A DNA stretch of 64,000 nucleotides from Sphingomonas pseudosanguinis (GTDB lineage Bacteria; Pseudomonadota; Alphaproteobacteria; Sphingomonadales; Sphingomonadaceae), in NCBI RefSeq assembly GCF_014196255.1, contig NZ_JACIDH010000015.1, forward strand, positions 21,165 through 85,164, in the 5' to 3' direction. Position 1 is the first letter of the stretch, and every line of letters begins with the position of its first letter. The notes below the pieces were generated by a model. The model saw only the letters and a list, made by a program, of their open reading frames with translations. It did not search any database and was not told where the DNA came from. This document shows positions 44,223 through 54,141 of the stretch, in pieces. The position numbers and the translations under genes were made by a program.

Positions 44223-46670
44223 TTACCAGTTAACCCCGGCCCGGGCGTAGAGATAGCGCCCGTTGAAGCCGAACGGCGAGTAATAGGGGAAGCCCAGCAC
44301 GCCGGTCGAATTGTTCGCCGCGATTTGTTGCTGCGGATAGACGTCGAACAGGTTGCTGACGCCCAGCCCCAATTGCACGCCACGATCGCCGGTGTAGCGC
44401 AGCTCGATATCGGTGATCGCGCGCCGCCCGGTCGGCACGTCGGCGGCGGACGTCGTGCCCGGCTGGATGACGTTGCCGTAATAGGTCACCCGCGCCAGCG
44501 CACCGAGCCGGTCGAGCGACCAGTCGATCGTGCCCGTCACCTTCTCGCGCGGCGTCCCCTGCTCCAGCGTCAGGATGCGGCTGCGCGCGAACAGCGTCGG
44601 CGCTGGGTTCAGCACGGCGGTCGAGGTCGGCACCCGCGTCACGTCGACATCGTTGATATTGCCCGCGACGGTGAAGTCGAACACCCCGGCCCCGGTCGTC
44701 CGCCAGCGATAATGCGCCACCGCATCGATACCACGCGTGGTCGAGGCCAGCCCGTTGATGAAGAAGCGCGCGGCCGAGACGTTGAACGGCGCCAGCAGCG
44801 CGGCCACCTGCGGACTGAAGGTCGCCTGGATATTCTCCGAGAGGCCCAGTTGGTTGCGCAGCCGGATCTGGTAGGCGTCCACCGTCAGGTCGAACCCGCC
44901 CGCGCGGATGACGGTGCCGATCGACAGGTTGGTCGACTTTTCCGGCTCCAGCGGCAGGCCGCCCAGCGCCACCCCGACCGGCGACACCGACGGGAAGGTC
45001 CCGGTCAGGATCGGCACGCCATTGGTGACGACCGAGGCGACCTGGGTGAAATATTGCTGTTGCAGCGACGGCGCACGGAAGCCGGTCGAGGCCGTGGCAC
45101 GGAGAGCAAACCAGTCGGCCACGTCATAGCGTGCTGAAATCTTGCCATTGGCGGTACTGCCGAAGTCCGAATAATCCTCGAACCGCCCGGCCAGTCCGAC
45201 CAGGAACTTGTCGGTCAGCTGCGCTTCGAGATCGAGATAGGCGCTGCCATTGCGGCGGCTGCGCTTGATCTCGTTGCGGGGCGCGAAGCCGCCAAAGCCC
45301 TGCGCGCCGGGCGACGCGCCAGCGACCGCGCCGGTTTCGGGATAGTCGTACGAGGCCCGCTCGCCCGCCACGATCTTGTAGCCTTCGCGCCGGCCCTCGA
45401 TACCGAAGGCGACGTTGAGCGACTGGAACACGTCGAACTGGCGTGTGACGTCCAGCCCCGCGACATACTGGTCGTAGATCAACGCGCCGTCGTTAAAATT
45501 CTTCGGGGTCGCCGCGCCGTAAGCATAGTTGGCGGAGTTGAGCGTGCGGAACGCGATCCTGTTGCGGCCATAGCTGAACGACAGGTCGACATCGAAGCCC
45601 GCCACATTGCCCTTGATGCCGGCAGCGGAGTTCAAATCCTGCGACTTGGTGTTGATGATCGGCAGGAAGCCATTGGGATAGCCCGCCAATCGGGTCGCCG
45701 CGCTGGGCAGGCGCGGGAAGGCCGCGCCACGGGAATCGCGGTCCTGATAGCCGACAAAGCCGTACAGGCTCCAATCATCGACCAGCGTCGTGCCGGCGTT
45801 GAGGAAGCCGGTGTACTGCTCGACCTCGGGATCGCCATAGCGGCCGGTGATGCGGGTCGGGGTGACGCGCGGATCGAAATCGGCGCGGTTGGTCGGTCGG
45901 CGGTTCAGATACTCGCCCGACACGGTGACATAGCCGTCCTCGCCAAAGCCGAAGCCCTGCCACAACGAGGCGGTCACCGCATGCTCGCCGGTGACGTGCC
46001 GGCTGCCACGCGCGGTGTCGACCTGGGTGTCGTAGAAACCGTAATTGACCTGCGCCCCGCCGCCCGAGCGCGCCTTGCGCAGCCGGAGATTGACGACGCC
46101 GGCGATCGCGTCCGAACCATATTGCGCCGACGCACCGTCGCGCAGCACCTCGATCCGGTCGAGCGCGACCGTGGGGATGGTGTTGAGGTCGACCGCCGCC
46201 GAACCGCGCCCGACCGTGCCGTTGGTGTTCAACAGCGCGGACGTATGCCCCCGGATACCGTTGATCAGCACCAGCGTCTGGTCGGGCGACAGGCCGCGCA
46301 GCGTGGCCGGACGGACCGAATCCGTGCCGTCATTGGCGGAGGGACGCGGGAAATCGATTGAAGGGGCGACGGTCGCCAGCGCCGCGCCGAGTTCGGTCGT
46401 GCCCTGCCGCTGCAGGCTGGCGCCGCTGAGCACGTCGACCGGCGAGATGCTGTCCAGCCGGGTCCGCCCCTCGACACGGGTGCCGGTGACGATCACGTCA
46501 TTCTGCTGATCCACGCGGGTCGCGACATCGGCGCCGGCTGGCGCGGTCTCCGCCGGCTCGCTGCCTTGCGTCCCCGATGCGGGCGTCGGGGTCGTTTGCG
46601 CGAAGGCGGGCGTGCCGATCAGGGCGGCAAGAATGGTGCCGGTCAAGGCGGCCGTGCGGATGGTGTGCAC
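44223..46670 (-). CDS. TonB-dependent outer-membrane receptor
   Basis: 815 residues. Signal peptide ending GTPAFA-QTT, TonB box region DVIVTGTRV, plug with LRGLSPDQTLVLINGIRGHTS and IEVLRDGASAQYGSDAIAGVVNLRL. The terminal barrel strand ends YLYARAGVNW. It belongs to the FecA/CirA-like size class, smaller than the two receptors of the xylan region. The ligand is unknown. It is convergent with pncA and shares no operon with it, so a link to NAD precursor uptake would be speculation. Two adjacent palindromes lie upstream. Confidence 0.9.
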   Translation of the reverse strand: MHTIRTAALTGTILAALIGTPAFAQTTPTPASGTQGSEPAETAPAGADVATRVDQQNDVIVTGTRVEGRTRLDSISPVDVLSGASLQRQGTTELGAALATVAPSIDFPRPSANDGTDSVRPATLRGLSPDQTLVLINGIRGHTSALLNTNGTVGRGSAAVDLNTIPTVALDRIEVLRDGASAQYGSDAIAGVVNLRLRKARSGGGAQVNYGFYDTQVDTARGSRHVTGEHAVTASLWQGFGFGEDGYVTVSGEYLNRRPTNRADFDPRVTPTRITGRYGDPEVEQYTGFLNAGTTLVDDWSLYGFVGYQDRDSRGAAFPRLPSAATRLAGYPNGFLPIINTKSQDLNSAAGIKGNVAGFDVDLSFSYGRNRIAFRTLNSANYAYGAATPKNFNDGALIYDQYVAGLDVTRQFDVFQSLNVAFGIEGRREGYKIVAGERASYDYPETGAVAGASPGAQGFGGFAPRNEIKRSRRNGSAYLDLEAQLTDKFLVGLAGRFEDYSDFGSTANGKISARYDVADWFALRATASTGFRAPSLQQQYFTQVASVVTNGVPILTGTFPSVSPVGVALGGLPLEPEKSTNLSIGTVIRAGGFDLTVDAYQIRLRNQLGLSENIQATFSPQVAALLAPFNVSAARFFINGLASTTRGIDAVAHYRWRTTGAGVFDFTVAGNINDVDVTRVPTSTAVLNPAPTLFARSRILTLEQGTPREKVTGTIDWSLDRLGALARVTYYGNVIQPGTTSAADVPTGRRAITDIELRYTGDRGVQLGLGVSNLFDVYPQQQIAANNSTGVLGFPYYSPFGFNGRYLYARAGVNW

Positions 46671-46713
46671 CGTTTGGATTCCCTCTTTTATCCGGCGTGA
46701 CCCGGACGGCGTC

Positions 46714-46743
46714 TATAGGCACGCCTATATCCCTGACAGGGAT
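46714..46743. promoter_or_regulatory. Two adjoining palindromes before TonB receptor gene
   Basis: TATAGGCACGCCTATA (46714-46729) and ATCCCTGACAGGGAT (46729-46743) are both perfect and share one base, 44-73 bases upstream of the start at 46670. This is a good candidate for an operator pair or overlapping sites for two regulators. No regulator gene is adjacent. The rest of 46671-46921 shows no gene. Confidence 0.55.
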
Positions 46744-46921
46744 GAGAAAATCTGTGTGCAGCGATAGGCGGGGTTGAAGCCGGCCTTCATCCCAGAAGCG
46801 TGGCAAAAATGACTCTGTCGGATTCCAATCGCTTATCGCCGATACGAAAAGTGGAATCTTCGGAATCGACGAGCCTGTTGGGCCATGGACAAAAGGAGTA
46901 CGCCGTGCGTAGGTCGCCGCA

Positions 46922-47455
46922 GTGGCGGCGTTACTTTTCCTGTTGCTGGCAGTCGTGATGGCGTTCACCGAAGGGGGATCGTCCTGGATCGTCGCGGCCA
47001 CGGTGGTGGCATCGGCGACCGCCGGCACGCTGCTCCCCGACTTGGATACGCCGCTTCGCCTGCGGCATCGCAGCGCGATTCTGCACAGCATCCTGCCGCT
47101 GTTCGTCGCCACGCTCGATCCCCGCACCTGGCCGGTCGCGGCGGGACTGGGCTTCGGCATCGGGCTTCATCTGGCGGCCGATTTGTTTCCCAGCAGCATG
47201 CGCGGTTTCGCAACGATCAAGATGCCGCTGCTGGGGTCGATCGGCCCCGTCCTGTCCTATCTGTGGATCGCGACCAACGCCGTCGCCAATCTGGTCGGCG
47301 GACTGATCCTGCTTGGCCAAGTGGCGGACGGGCAACCAATGCTCGTCGCGATGGCGACCATCGGGATCATGGGCACGGTCTATCTGATCCGCACCGATGG
47401 CGGCTGGTGTGCGCTTGGCCTTTTCGGGCTGATCGGCTGGCTCGCCTTTCGCTGA
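46922..47455 (+). CDS. Small integral membrane protein (DUF457/YdjM-like)
   Basis: 177 residues with about four to five hydrophobic segments. HRSAILHSILPLF followed by GIGLHLAADLF resembles the His/Asp pattern of YdjM-type membrane proteins annotated as metal-dependent hydrolases. The start is uncertain: GTG 46922 is the first usable codon after an in-frame stop at 46910. The good ribosome site AAAAGGAG lies too far ahead (23 bases). The reading frame and membrane pattern support a real gene, but function is unknown. Confidence 0.65.
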   Translation: MAALLFLLLAVVMAFTEGGSSWIVAATVVASATAGTLLPDLDTPLRLRHRSAILHSILPLFVATLDPRTWPVAAGLGFGIGLHLAADLFPSSMRGFATIKMPLLGSIGPVLSYLWIATNAVANLVGGLILLGQVADGQPMLVAMATIGIMGTVYLIRTDGGWCALGLFGLIGWLAFR

Positions 47456-47525
47456 GCGATCGCCGGCCCCAAATTCGACGCCCGTCGCGCGCGAACACGA
47501 GGATGCCGAAGATCAGCTGACGCGA

Positions 47526-48464
47526 CTATTTCGCCACGACGATCCGGGGCAGCGTCTTGATCGGTTCGACCGCGATCGCCCGGAACCAGGTTTCGGCCCC
47601 TTCCGATTGAAGCTGGACATGCCCGTGGGTCAGCGGCTGGCGGCTGCCATTGGCGGCGATGGTCGCTAGGTCGCGCACTTCGGCCACCGGCACGCCGTTG
47701 ACGACATGTACCGCGCGGTCGCCGACGACATAGAGGTCGAGCGTGTTCCACTGGCCGATCGGTCGCTCGGCATCGGTCGCGGCCTCGACATTCCAGGTCG
47801 GGGTGCCGTTGACGATGTCGATCTGCCGTCCGCCGACCCGGTAGCGCAGATGCGGCGCGATCAGCGACGGATCGAACGCCACATCGGTATGCCCGCGGAT
47901 CTTGCCGCCGACCGCGACGATCATGCCGGTCGATCCCCGCATGATCTCGAACTCGGCCGAGGGGCGCCACGTGCCGAACACCTCGCCCGGCACACCGTGA
48001 CTGTGATAGAGCAGGCCATTGTTGCGCGGCTGGTCCTTGCGCGGCGCCCAGGTCTTGTCGCCCCATTTGAACTGCAGACGCAGGTGGTAGTCGCGAAGAT
48101 CGGCGCGGTGGACCAGACTGCCCCAGGTTTCTCCCTTGACCCAGATGGCGGGCGCGCCGTCGACCTGACGCACCGCGAAATCGCTGCTGGTGTCACGGCC
48201 GACGCCGATCGGCGTGTCACCGGGGCTGGCGCGATAGGTGATCGCCGGATCGGCATAGCCCAGCCACGGCGTCCAGCCCGTCAGGGTGCGACCGTCGAAC
48301 AACGCGATCGGTTTGCCCGTCGCCTTGGGAATATCGACCAGCCGCAGTGTCTGAGCACCGGCAACCGGCTCACCCGCCAGTTGCCGTGCCTGCTCCTTCG
48401 AATCCTGCGCCAATGCCGGTGCCGCCATGACGACTAGCGCCAGCCATGCCCTGTCGAAACGCAT
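47526..48464 (-). CDS. Secreted DUF1080 (3-keto-disaccharide hydrolase-like) protein
   Basis: 312 residues. Signal peptide LALVVMAAPALA, then a concanavalin-like sandwich fold typical of DUF1080: LFDGRTLTGWTPW, FAVRQVDGAPAIWVKG, RDYHLRLQFKWGD, NNGLLYHSHG, WNTLDLYVVGDRAVHVVNGVPV and HVQLQSEGAETWFRAI. Some members hydrolyse 3-keto-glycosides; others act as carbohydrate-binding parts. It is periplasmic and probably involved in sugar handling. No operon partner; the next gene on its strand starts more than 1 kb upstream. Confidence 0.87.
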   Translation of the reverse strand: MRFDRAWLALVVMAAPALAQDSKEQARQLAGEPVAGAQTLRLVDIPKATGKPIALFDGRTLTGWTPWLGYADPAITYRASPGDTPIGVGRDTSSDFAVRQVDGAPAIWVKGETWGSLVHRADLRDYHLRLQFKWGDKTWAPRKDQPRNNGLLYHSHGVPGEVFGTWRPSAEFEIMRGSTGMIVAVGGKIRGHTDVAFDPSLIAPHLRYRVGGRQIDIVNGTPTWNVEAATDAERPIGQWNTLDLYVVGDRAVHVVNGVPVAEVRDLATIAANGSRQPLTHGHVQLQSEGAETWFRAIAVEPIKTLPRIVVAK

Positions 48465-48556
48465 CCCTGCTCCTCCCCACCTGATGTCCGGTGATTATGG
48501 AGCAATCATAGCGCGTTATCGCTAACAGGCGAGCAACAATCGCTCACCCGTCACGA

Positions 48557-49987
48557 TTACGGTCCGACATCGGCCGCGCCGGTCTGAACGCGCAGCGCCT
48601 TGCCGGCCTTGAAGCCCAGCGCCGAGCCGACCCGGTCGTCCCAGCCATAGGGATCGTTGCGCACGATCGGCTCGCCATCCTTGTCGAACAGGACCGTCTG
48701 ATAGAGCAGTCGGACGGGGATTTCGCGCGGCAGTTTGACGAACGTCTCCTTGCCGGTTTCGCGCGCCCGGTGCCATTCGTCGACCACGCCTTCGTCCTTG
48801 GCCAACATCTCGGCGAAGCCGAGCGCGTCCTCGACGCGGACACAGCCATGGCTCCGCTGGCGCTGGACCATGGCGAACAGGGCCTTGGCCGGCGTGTCGT
48901 GCAGATAGATGGCGTGATCGTTCTGCATGTCGAACTTGACGAGGCCAAGCGAGTTCTTCGGCCCCGGCTGCTGGACGATCCAGCCGTCCTTCCACTCCAT
49001 ATTGTTGGCGCGCAGATAGGCCGCGCCCTTCTGCGCCAGTTCCTTCTTCTGGATCGACCGGGGCACGGTCCAGGTCGGATTGGCCACGAGGCGGAAGATG
49101 GGCGAACCGAGCTGCGGCGTCTCGGTATCCGGTTCGCCGACGACGACCCGGCGGGTGTCGACGATCTTGCCGTCGCGCCAATAGGTCAGCCGCGCCGCCG
49201 CGATGTTGACGTCGATCCGCGTCGCGGGCGGGGTCCGTTCCAGCCAACGCAGACGCTCCATCGCCACCGCGATCGCGCGCATGCGGTCGGCGTCCGACAT
49301 GTTGAGGATGGCCAGCGCCTCGTCGCCGATGATGCCGTCCGGCTTCATCCCGTAATCGGCCTGCATCCGGCGAACCGCCTCGACGATGGCGGGCGCATAG
49401 CCGTTCCCCTGCGCGGCATCGGGGGTCAGATAATCGAGGATGACGAGTTCGCGGACGATGGCGGGAATGCGCGGGTCGCTGGCACCCGGCTTGATCGCCT
49501 CTCCAGAGTCCGCGATCTGCCCCTCGGGCGCCTGGGGCTGCCGCTTCAGCTTGAGATAGGCGGCCGACAACCGCTTGTAATTGCCGTCCTGCGGCGCGAG
49601 GCTGTCCAGCCATTTGGTAAGATCACCGGCGCGCAACGCGTTGGCCAGCCCGGCCTTCAGATCGGGGGACGGCCGGGGCACCGTATACACCTCGTACAAT
49701 TTCGTCGGATCGCTCGCTCCGCGCGCCAGAGCACCGGCGAAGCGCAGCGCCTGTTCGTTCAAAGCGTTATCGTCGCTCGCCGAGACATTGAAGGCCATCT
49801 GATCGAGACCATGGGCGGCGCGCGCATCGATCGCCTGGCGCAGCTGGGACTTGGTCCGGTCGCTCCATGTCGCGGGACCCGCGGTTTCCCCGGCCGGAGA
49901 GGCGGTGTTCTGGTCCGACGCCGTCTGACCGCTGCAGGCCGCCAGCAGCATTCCCAATACCAACGGCGTGCCCAGTCGCTTATACAT
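48557..49987 (-). CDS. Lipoprotein L,D-transpeptidase (YcbB-like)
   Basis: 476 residues. Lipobox LLAAC near residue 18, so anchored to a membrane. A peptidoglycan-binding-like helical part (EAVRRMQADYGMKPDGIIG) is followed by the YkuD catalytic domain with H380 and C382 in QRSHGCVRVED. This matches LdtD-type enzymes, which make 3-3 crosslinks in peptidoglycan or attach proteins to it. ATG 49987 follows GAAGGAG at the right distance; the longer frame to 50167 lacks a lipoprotein leader. Confidence 0.9.
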   Translation of the reverse strand: MYKRLGTPLVLGMLLAACSGQTASDQNTASPAGETAGPATWSDRTKSQLRQAIDARAAHGLDQMAFNVSASDDNALNEQALRFAGALARGASDPTKLYEVYTVPRPSPDLKAGLANALRAGDLTKWLDSLAPQDGNYKRLSAAYLKLKRQPQAPEGQIADSGEAIKPGASDPRIPAIVRELVILDYLTPDAAQGNGYAPAIVEAVRRMQADYGMKPDGIIGDEALAILNMSDADRMRAIAVAMERLRWLERTPPATRIDVNIAAARLTYWRDGKIVDTRRVVVGEPDTETPQLGSPIFRLVANPTWTVPRSIQKKELAQKGAAYLRANNMEWKDGWIVQQPGPKNSLGLVKFDMQNDHAIYLHDTPAKALFAMVQRQRSHGCVRVEDALGFAEMLAKDEGVVDEWHRARETGKETFVKLPREIPVRLLYQTVLFDKDGEPIVRNDPYGWDDRVGSALGFKAGKALRVQTGAADVGP

Positions 49988-50199
49988 GCGTCGCTCCTTC
50001 ATTTCGGGGCTGAAACGCATCGAGGCGATCACGGCTCCCAGCCGTTGCGCTTTTGGACGAAATGCCGCCCGGCTCGGCCCCGGGTGGCGTGATAGCCCGC
50101 GATCGGCTATATCCGCGCCGCGAATAGAAGGAGCCACGCCCGTGAATGACCGGAAGATCAGCGCCATCCGCCCTGCCCTCCCCGTCCGTCACGGTGCCT

Positions 50200-51780
50200 A
50201 TGTCCAGCCTCATCACCTTCTCGCATCTCTCCGCCGCCACGGCTGACGGCCGGACGCTTTTTCATGATCTGACCCTGTCGGTCGGTGCCGAGCGCATCGG
50301 GCTGGTCGGGCGCAACGGATCGGGCAAATCCAGCCTGTTGCGCATGGCGGCCGGGCTGGCCACGCCGACGTCCGGCACCATCCATCGCACCGGTACGGTC
50401 GGCATGCTCGTCCAGACCCATGACCCGGCGGACAGCATCGCCGAGGCGCTGGGCGTCGCCGCCCCACTTGCGATCCTGTCCCGGATCGAGGCGGGCGACG
50501 GCATGGCGGCCGATTTCGAGGTCGCCGACTGGACGCTGCCCGCCACGATCGACGCGGCGCTCGCACAGGTCGGGCTGGGGGGCGTCGCGCTGGACCGGCC
50601 GATGGGCAGCCTGTCGGGCGGCGAGCAGACGCGGATCGGCTTGGCGCGACTGGCGATCGCCAGGCCCGACCTGCTGCTGCTGGACGAGCCGACCAACAAT
50701 CTCGATCGGGCGGGACGCGCCGCCATCGCCGCGCTGATCGCCGGGTGGCGGGGCGGCGTGCTGGTGGCGAGCCATGACCGCGCGCTGCTGGAGGGCATGG
50801 ACCGGATCGTCGAGCTGAACCCGATCGGCATCCGCATCGTCGGCGGCGGCTGGTCCGCCTTCGTCGCCCTTCGCGATGCCGAACGCGCCCGTGCCGAGAC
50901 CGAGCGCGAACGCGCCGATACGACCTTGCGCAACACCCGCCTTGCCGCCCAGGCCGCGCGAGAGGCCCAGGACCGGCGCGACAAGGCGGGACGCGCCTTC
51001 GCCGCCAAGGGGTCCGAGCCGAAGATCCTGCTGGGCGCGCGCGCCGAACGTGCGGAGAATAGCGGCGGTCACGCCCGCCAGATCGCGGAGCGCCAGATCA
51101 CCGACGCCACAGCGGCGAGCGCCGCCGCCCGCGCGCGGATCGAGGTGCTGACCCCGCTGACCATCGATCTGCCCGCGACCGGCCTGCCCGCCCAGGCCGA
51201 GTTGCTCGTCATTGAGGAGGCGAGGGTCGAGCGTGGCGGTCGGTGCCTGGGGCCGTGGTCGCTCACCATCCATGGCCCCGAACGGATCGCCGTCACCGGG
51301 CGCAATGGCGCGGGGAAGTCGACGCTGCTCCGCCTCGTGACCGGCGACCTGACGCCCAGTACCGGCAGGGTGCGGCGACGGGCCGATCGGATCGCGATGC
51401 TCGACCAGCATGTCACTTTGCTCGATGACGCGGAAACGATCGCTGGCAATCTTCGCCGGCTATATCCCATGCTTGACGACGAAGCCGTGCATGCCGCCTG
51501 CGCCCGCTTCGCGTTCCGCAACCGCGACGCGCAGCGGATCGTCGGCTCGCTGTCGGGCGGCGAGCGCCTGCGCGCCGGCCTTGCCGCGCTTTTGTCGGGG
51601 GAAAGCCCGCCCTGGCTGCTGATCCTGGACGAGCCGACCAATCACCTCGACATCGAGTCGATCGAGGTTCTTGAAACCGCGCTGCGCGGCTTCGACGGCG
51701 CGTTACTGGTCGTCAGTCATGACAGGCGTTTCCTCGATGCGATCGGCATCACGCGGACCATGGCGGTCGACGCCGACTGA
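50200..51780 (+). CDS. ABC-F family ATPase
   Basis: 526 residues with two ABC cassettes and no membrane domain: Walker A GRNGSGKS and GRNGAGKS, signatures LSGGEQTRIGLARL and LSGGERLRAGLAAL, Walker B LLLLDEPTNNLD and LLILDEPTNHLD. A charged linker of about 70 residues between them (ARAETERERADTTLRNTRL) is the ABC-F P-site linker. Such proteins act on the ribosome, in translation control or antibiotic protection. The linker is moderate in length, so resistance is not implied. The start at 50200 is the most plausible of several; 50146 would add 18 residues. Confidence 0.92.
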   Translation: MSSLITFSHLSAATADGRTLFHDLTLSVGAERIGLVGRNGSGKSSLLRMAAGLATPTSGTIHRTGTVGMLVQTHDPADSIAEALGVAAPLAILSRIEAGDGMAADFEVADWTLPATIDAALAQVGLGGVALDRPMGSLSGGEQTRIGLARLAIARPDLLLLDEPTNNLDRAGRAAIAALIAGWRGGVLVASHDRALLEGMDRIVELNPIGIRIVGGGWSAFVALRDAERARAETERERADTTLRNTRLAAQAAREAQDRRDKAGRAFAAKGSEPKILLGARAERAENSGGHARQIAERQITDATAASAAARARIEVLTPLTIDLPATGLPAQAELLVIEEARVERGGRCLGPWSLTIHGPERIAVTGRNGAGKSTLLRLVTGDLTPSTGRVRRRADRIAMLDQHVTLLDDAETIAGNLRRLYPMLDDEAVHAACARFAFRNRDAQRIVGSLSGGERLRAGLAALLSGESPPWLLILDEPTNHLDIESIEVLETALRGFDGALLVVSHDRRFLDAIGITRTMAVDAD

Positions 51781-51793
51781 CGATGCCGCCGCG

Positions 51794-52681
51794 TCACCAC
51801 GCCATGACGAGCGAAAGCGTGGCATAGGGGATTACCGCCGCCGTCGAGCCGTCCGGCGCATCGAGACGGCGCAACCGGTCGTCGCGGACCAGCGCCAGCA
51901 CTTCCGCCTGCAACGTCGCGGCGCTGCCGCCCAAACGGACGGGTTGCGCGAGCGTCAGCCCGCCGCTGGCATAGGCACGGTCGCCGGTGTCCGGCCCATA
52001 GAAGCCGCCCCAGCCGATACCCCCCATCACCGGTATGGCCAGCGTCGGGCCGTCCTCGCGCCGGGTCAGTGCGAAGGACGGCGCGATCCCGGCGATGGTA
52101 TAGAGGCCGCCATCGCCCTGCGTTCGGCGGGTCACCGCCCCACGCGGTTTCAACCGACCCCAGCCCTTGTCCGCCGAATATAGGACGCTCAGGCTGGCCT
52201 CATGCGTCGTCGCCGCGACGCCGTTCGGGCTGGTCTTGATGGCATAGGTGACGGCGGTCGTCAGCCCCTCGGTCGGACGCCATGCCAGCCCGAGGAGATT
52301 GTTGCTTTCATACCAGGCACGCGGCGAGGCACGGTCCGCCGCGCGCGGGGCATGAAAGCCGTTCGAGCTTTGCCCGATGGCGAACAGCTCGCCGCTCCCG
52401 TCCTCCCGACGGCGCAGCACGACCGCGCCGCCGATCGCGACATGGACCGGCACCCTGTCGAGCCGCGCGTCGTTATCGTCGAGCGCACCGCGCGCATAGT
52501 CGCCGTTGCGCACGTCGAGGGATATTACCGGATGCCAGGTGCGGGCGCCGTCGCGAATGTCGACCTCGGACAGCGTGGCGTCCTCGGTATCGGCGAACGG
52601 GATCGTCTGAGCGTGAAGAGGGGCCGCGGCGAGGATGCTCATCGCCGCGGCCATCGCATAGGCCCAAGGTCGAAGGGTCAC
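51794..52681 (-). CDS. Exported protein of unknown function
   Basis: 295 residues. Signal peptide AMAAAMSILAAAPLHA-QTI. The rest has many alternating hydrophobic strands (VHVAIGGAVVLRRRE, TLAIPVMGGIGWGGFYG) and ends VIPYATLSLVMAW. That suggests a beta-barrel or surface protein, although no family was recognised. Its ATG overlaps the stop of the sugar dehydrogenase gene upstream by four bases, so the two are translated together. A role with that enzyme is possible. Confidence 0.7.
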   Translation of the reverse strand: MTLRPWAYAMAAAMSILAAAPLHAQTIPFADTEDATLSEVDIRDGARTWHPVISLDVRNGDYARGALDDNDARLDRVPVHVAIGGAVVLRRREDGSGELFAIGQSSNGFHAPRAADRASPRAWYESNNLLGLAWRPTEGLTTAVTYAIKTSPNGVAATTHEASLSVLYSADKGWGRLKPRGAVTRRTQGDGGLYTIAGIAPSFALTRREDGPTLAIPVMGGIGWGGFYGPDTGDRAYASGGLTLAQPVRLGGSAATLQAEVLALVRDDRLRRLDAPDGSTAAVIPYATLSLVMAW

Positions 52682-53952
52682 GCCTTGCGGCGGACCAGCC
52701 AGACGGTATCGCCGGCGTCATCGACCACGAAGATCGCCCCATCCTCGCGCGTCTGGATGCTGACCGGGCGGCCATAAACATCGCCCTTCTTGGCATCGGC
52801 GACGAAGCCGGTCAGAAAGGGCTGCGGTTCGGCGGAGGGGCGTCCTTGCGTGAACGGGACCGCCAGCACGTCATAGCCGAGGAAGCTCGACCGGTTCCAC
52901 GATCCATGGCGCGCGACATAGGCCATCTGCGCCCCCGGTGCCTTGTCGAACGCGATGCCGAGTGCCGCCGAATGCGCGCCGACCGCCACATCGGGCATCA
53001 GCGTCGTCGCCAGCAGATCGCGCCGCTCGTTGACGTGACGCGGGTCCTGCTTGCCATAATAGCTGTACGGCCAGCCATAGAAACCGCCCTCGCGCACGCC
53101 GACCAGATAATCGGGCGAGATGTCGTCGCCGATCTCATCGCGTTCGTTGACGGCGGTCCAGAGCGTCCCGCTGGTCGGTGCCCAGGCCATGCCGACCGGA
53201 TTGCGCAGCCCCGAGGCATAGAGACGCTCACGGCCCGTATTCACATCCACCGCCAGGATTGCGGCGCGCCGCTTTTCCTCGTCCATGCCATATTCGCCGA
53301 CATTCGATGCCGAGCCGACCGAGACATAGAGCGTGCGCCCATCGGGGCTGAGCAGCAGGTTGCGGGTCCAGTGGTTGTTATAGCCGCCCGCCGGCAGCGA
53401 AATCAGCGGCCGGGGCGCATCGGTGATCCGCGTCTGCCCCAGTTGATAGGGAAAGCTGACCACGCCATCAGTATTCGCGACATAGAGGCGGCCATTGGCA
53501 TATTGCATGCCGAATGGCTGGTTCAGCCCGTCGCGCAGCACAAAGCGCTGCTCGGCCACGCCGTCACGATCCGCGTCGCGGAGCAGCGTCAGGCGATTGG
53601 CGCTGTATCCGGTGGTCTTGGACAGCGCCTGCCCACGCTGAACCTCCGGATCGGCATCGAGCTTGGGCTTTGTCCGCGCCTCGGACACCAGCACGTCGCC
53701 ATTGGGCAGCAGCAGCGCCTGTCGCGGATAGTCGAGACCGCCGGCGAACTTCACCACCTCATAGCCGCGCGGCGCGACGGGCTTGCGCCCTTCCGGCCAG
53801 CCGATGGTGCGCGGATGGTTGATCACCGACTCCGTCGCATAGGGTTCGGGCTGCGGCGACAGACCTATGACTTTGGGCGTCGTCTGGGCATGGGCCGCCC
53901 CGGCGATCATGGTCGATGCGAGGGCGAGGTGGAGAAAGGCGGTCTTGGTCAT
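52678..53952 (-). CDS. PQQ-type sugar dehydrogenase (L-sorbosone dehydrogenase family)
   Basis: 424 residues with a signal peptide (LALASTMIAGAAHA), so periplasmic. Six-bladed propeller of the soluble glucose/sorbosone dehydrogenase type: NGDVLVSEARTK, DGLNQPFGMQY, LPAGGYNNHWTRNLLLSPDGRTLYVSVGS, AILAVDVNTGRERLYASGLRNPVGMAW and EGGFYGWPYSYYG. It would oxidise an aldose or related sugar and pass electrons to the chain. The substrate and cofactor use are inferred from family. It overlaps the unknown exported protein gene at 52681. Confidence 0.87.
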   Translation of the reverse strand: MTKTAFLHLALASTMIAGAAHAQTTPKVIGLSPQPEPYATESVINHPRTIGWPEGRKPVAPRGYEVVKFAGGLDYPRQALLLPNGDVLVSEARTKPKLDADPEVQRGQALSKTTGYSANRLTLLRDADRDGVAEQRFVLRDGLNQPFGMQYANGRLYVANTDGVVSFPYQLGQTRITDAPRPLISLPAGGYNNHWTRNLLLSPDGRTLYVSVGSASNVGEYGMDEEKRRAAILAVDVNTGRERLYASGLRNPVGMAWAPTSGTLWTAVNERDEIGDDISPDYLVGVREGGFYGWPYSYYGKQDPRHVNERRDLLATTLMPDVAVGAHSAALGIAFDKAPGAQMAYVARHGSWNRSSFLGYDVLAVPFTQGRPSAEPQPFLTGFVADAKKGDVYGRPVSIQTREDGAIFVVDDAGDTVWLVRRKA

Positions 53953-54141
53953 GATGGCTCCCGGCTGCGTCGGCCATCAGAACCGCCCGAAATGGCCATA
54001 TATCCCGTAAGGCGGGCCAGACATGAAATGTCACGATCGGTCGCATGATGCCCCCTGGTTGATCAAAGCACGGGCAGGAGCCAGCTTGCCCGCCCGAACG
54101 TTACGTCCGCATCGGTCGCTCCAGACTCAACAGGACATGCC

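Noticed and set aside
44223..46670. TonB receptor as a dedicated nicotinate importer
   Set aside because: It is only a convergent neighbour of pncA, with no shared promoter or operator, so the proximity is not evidence of function.
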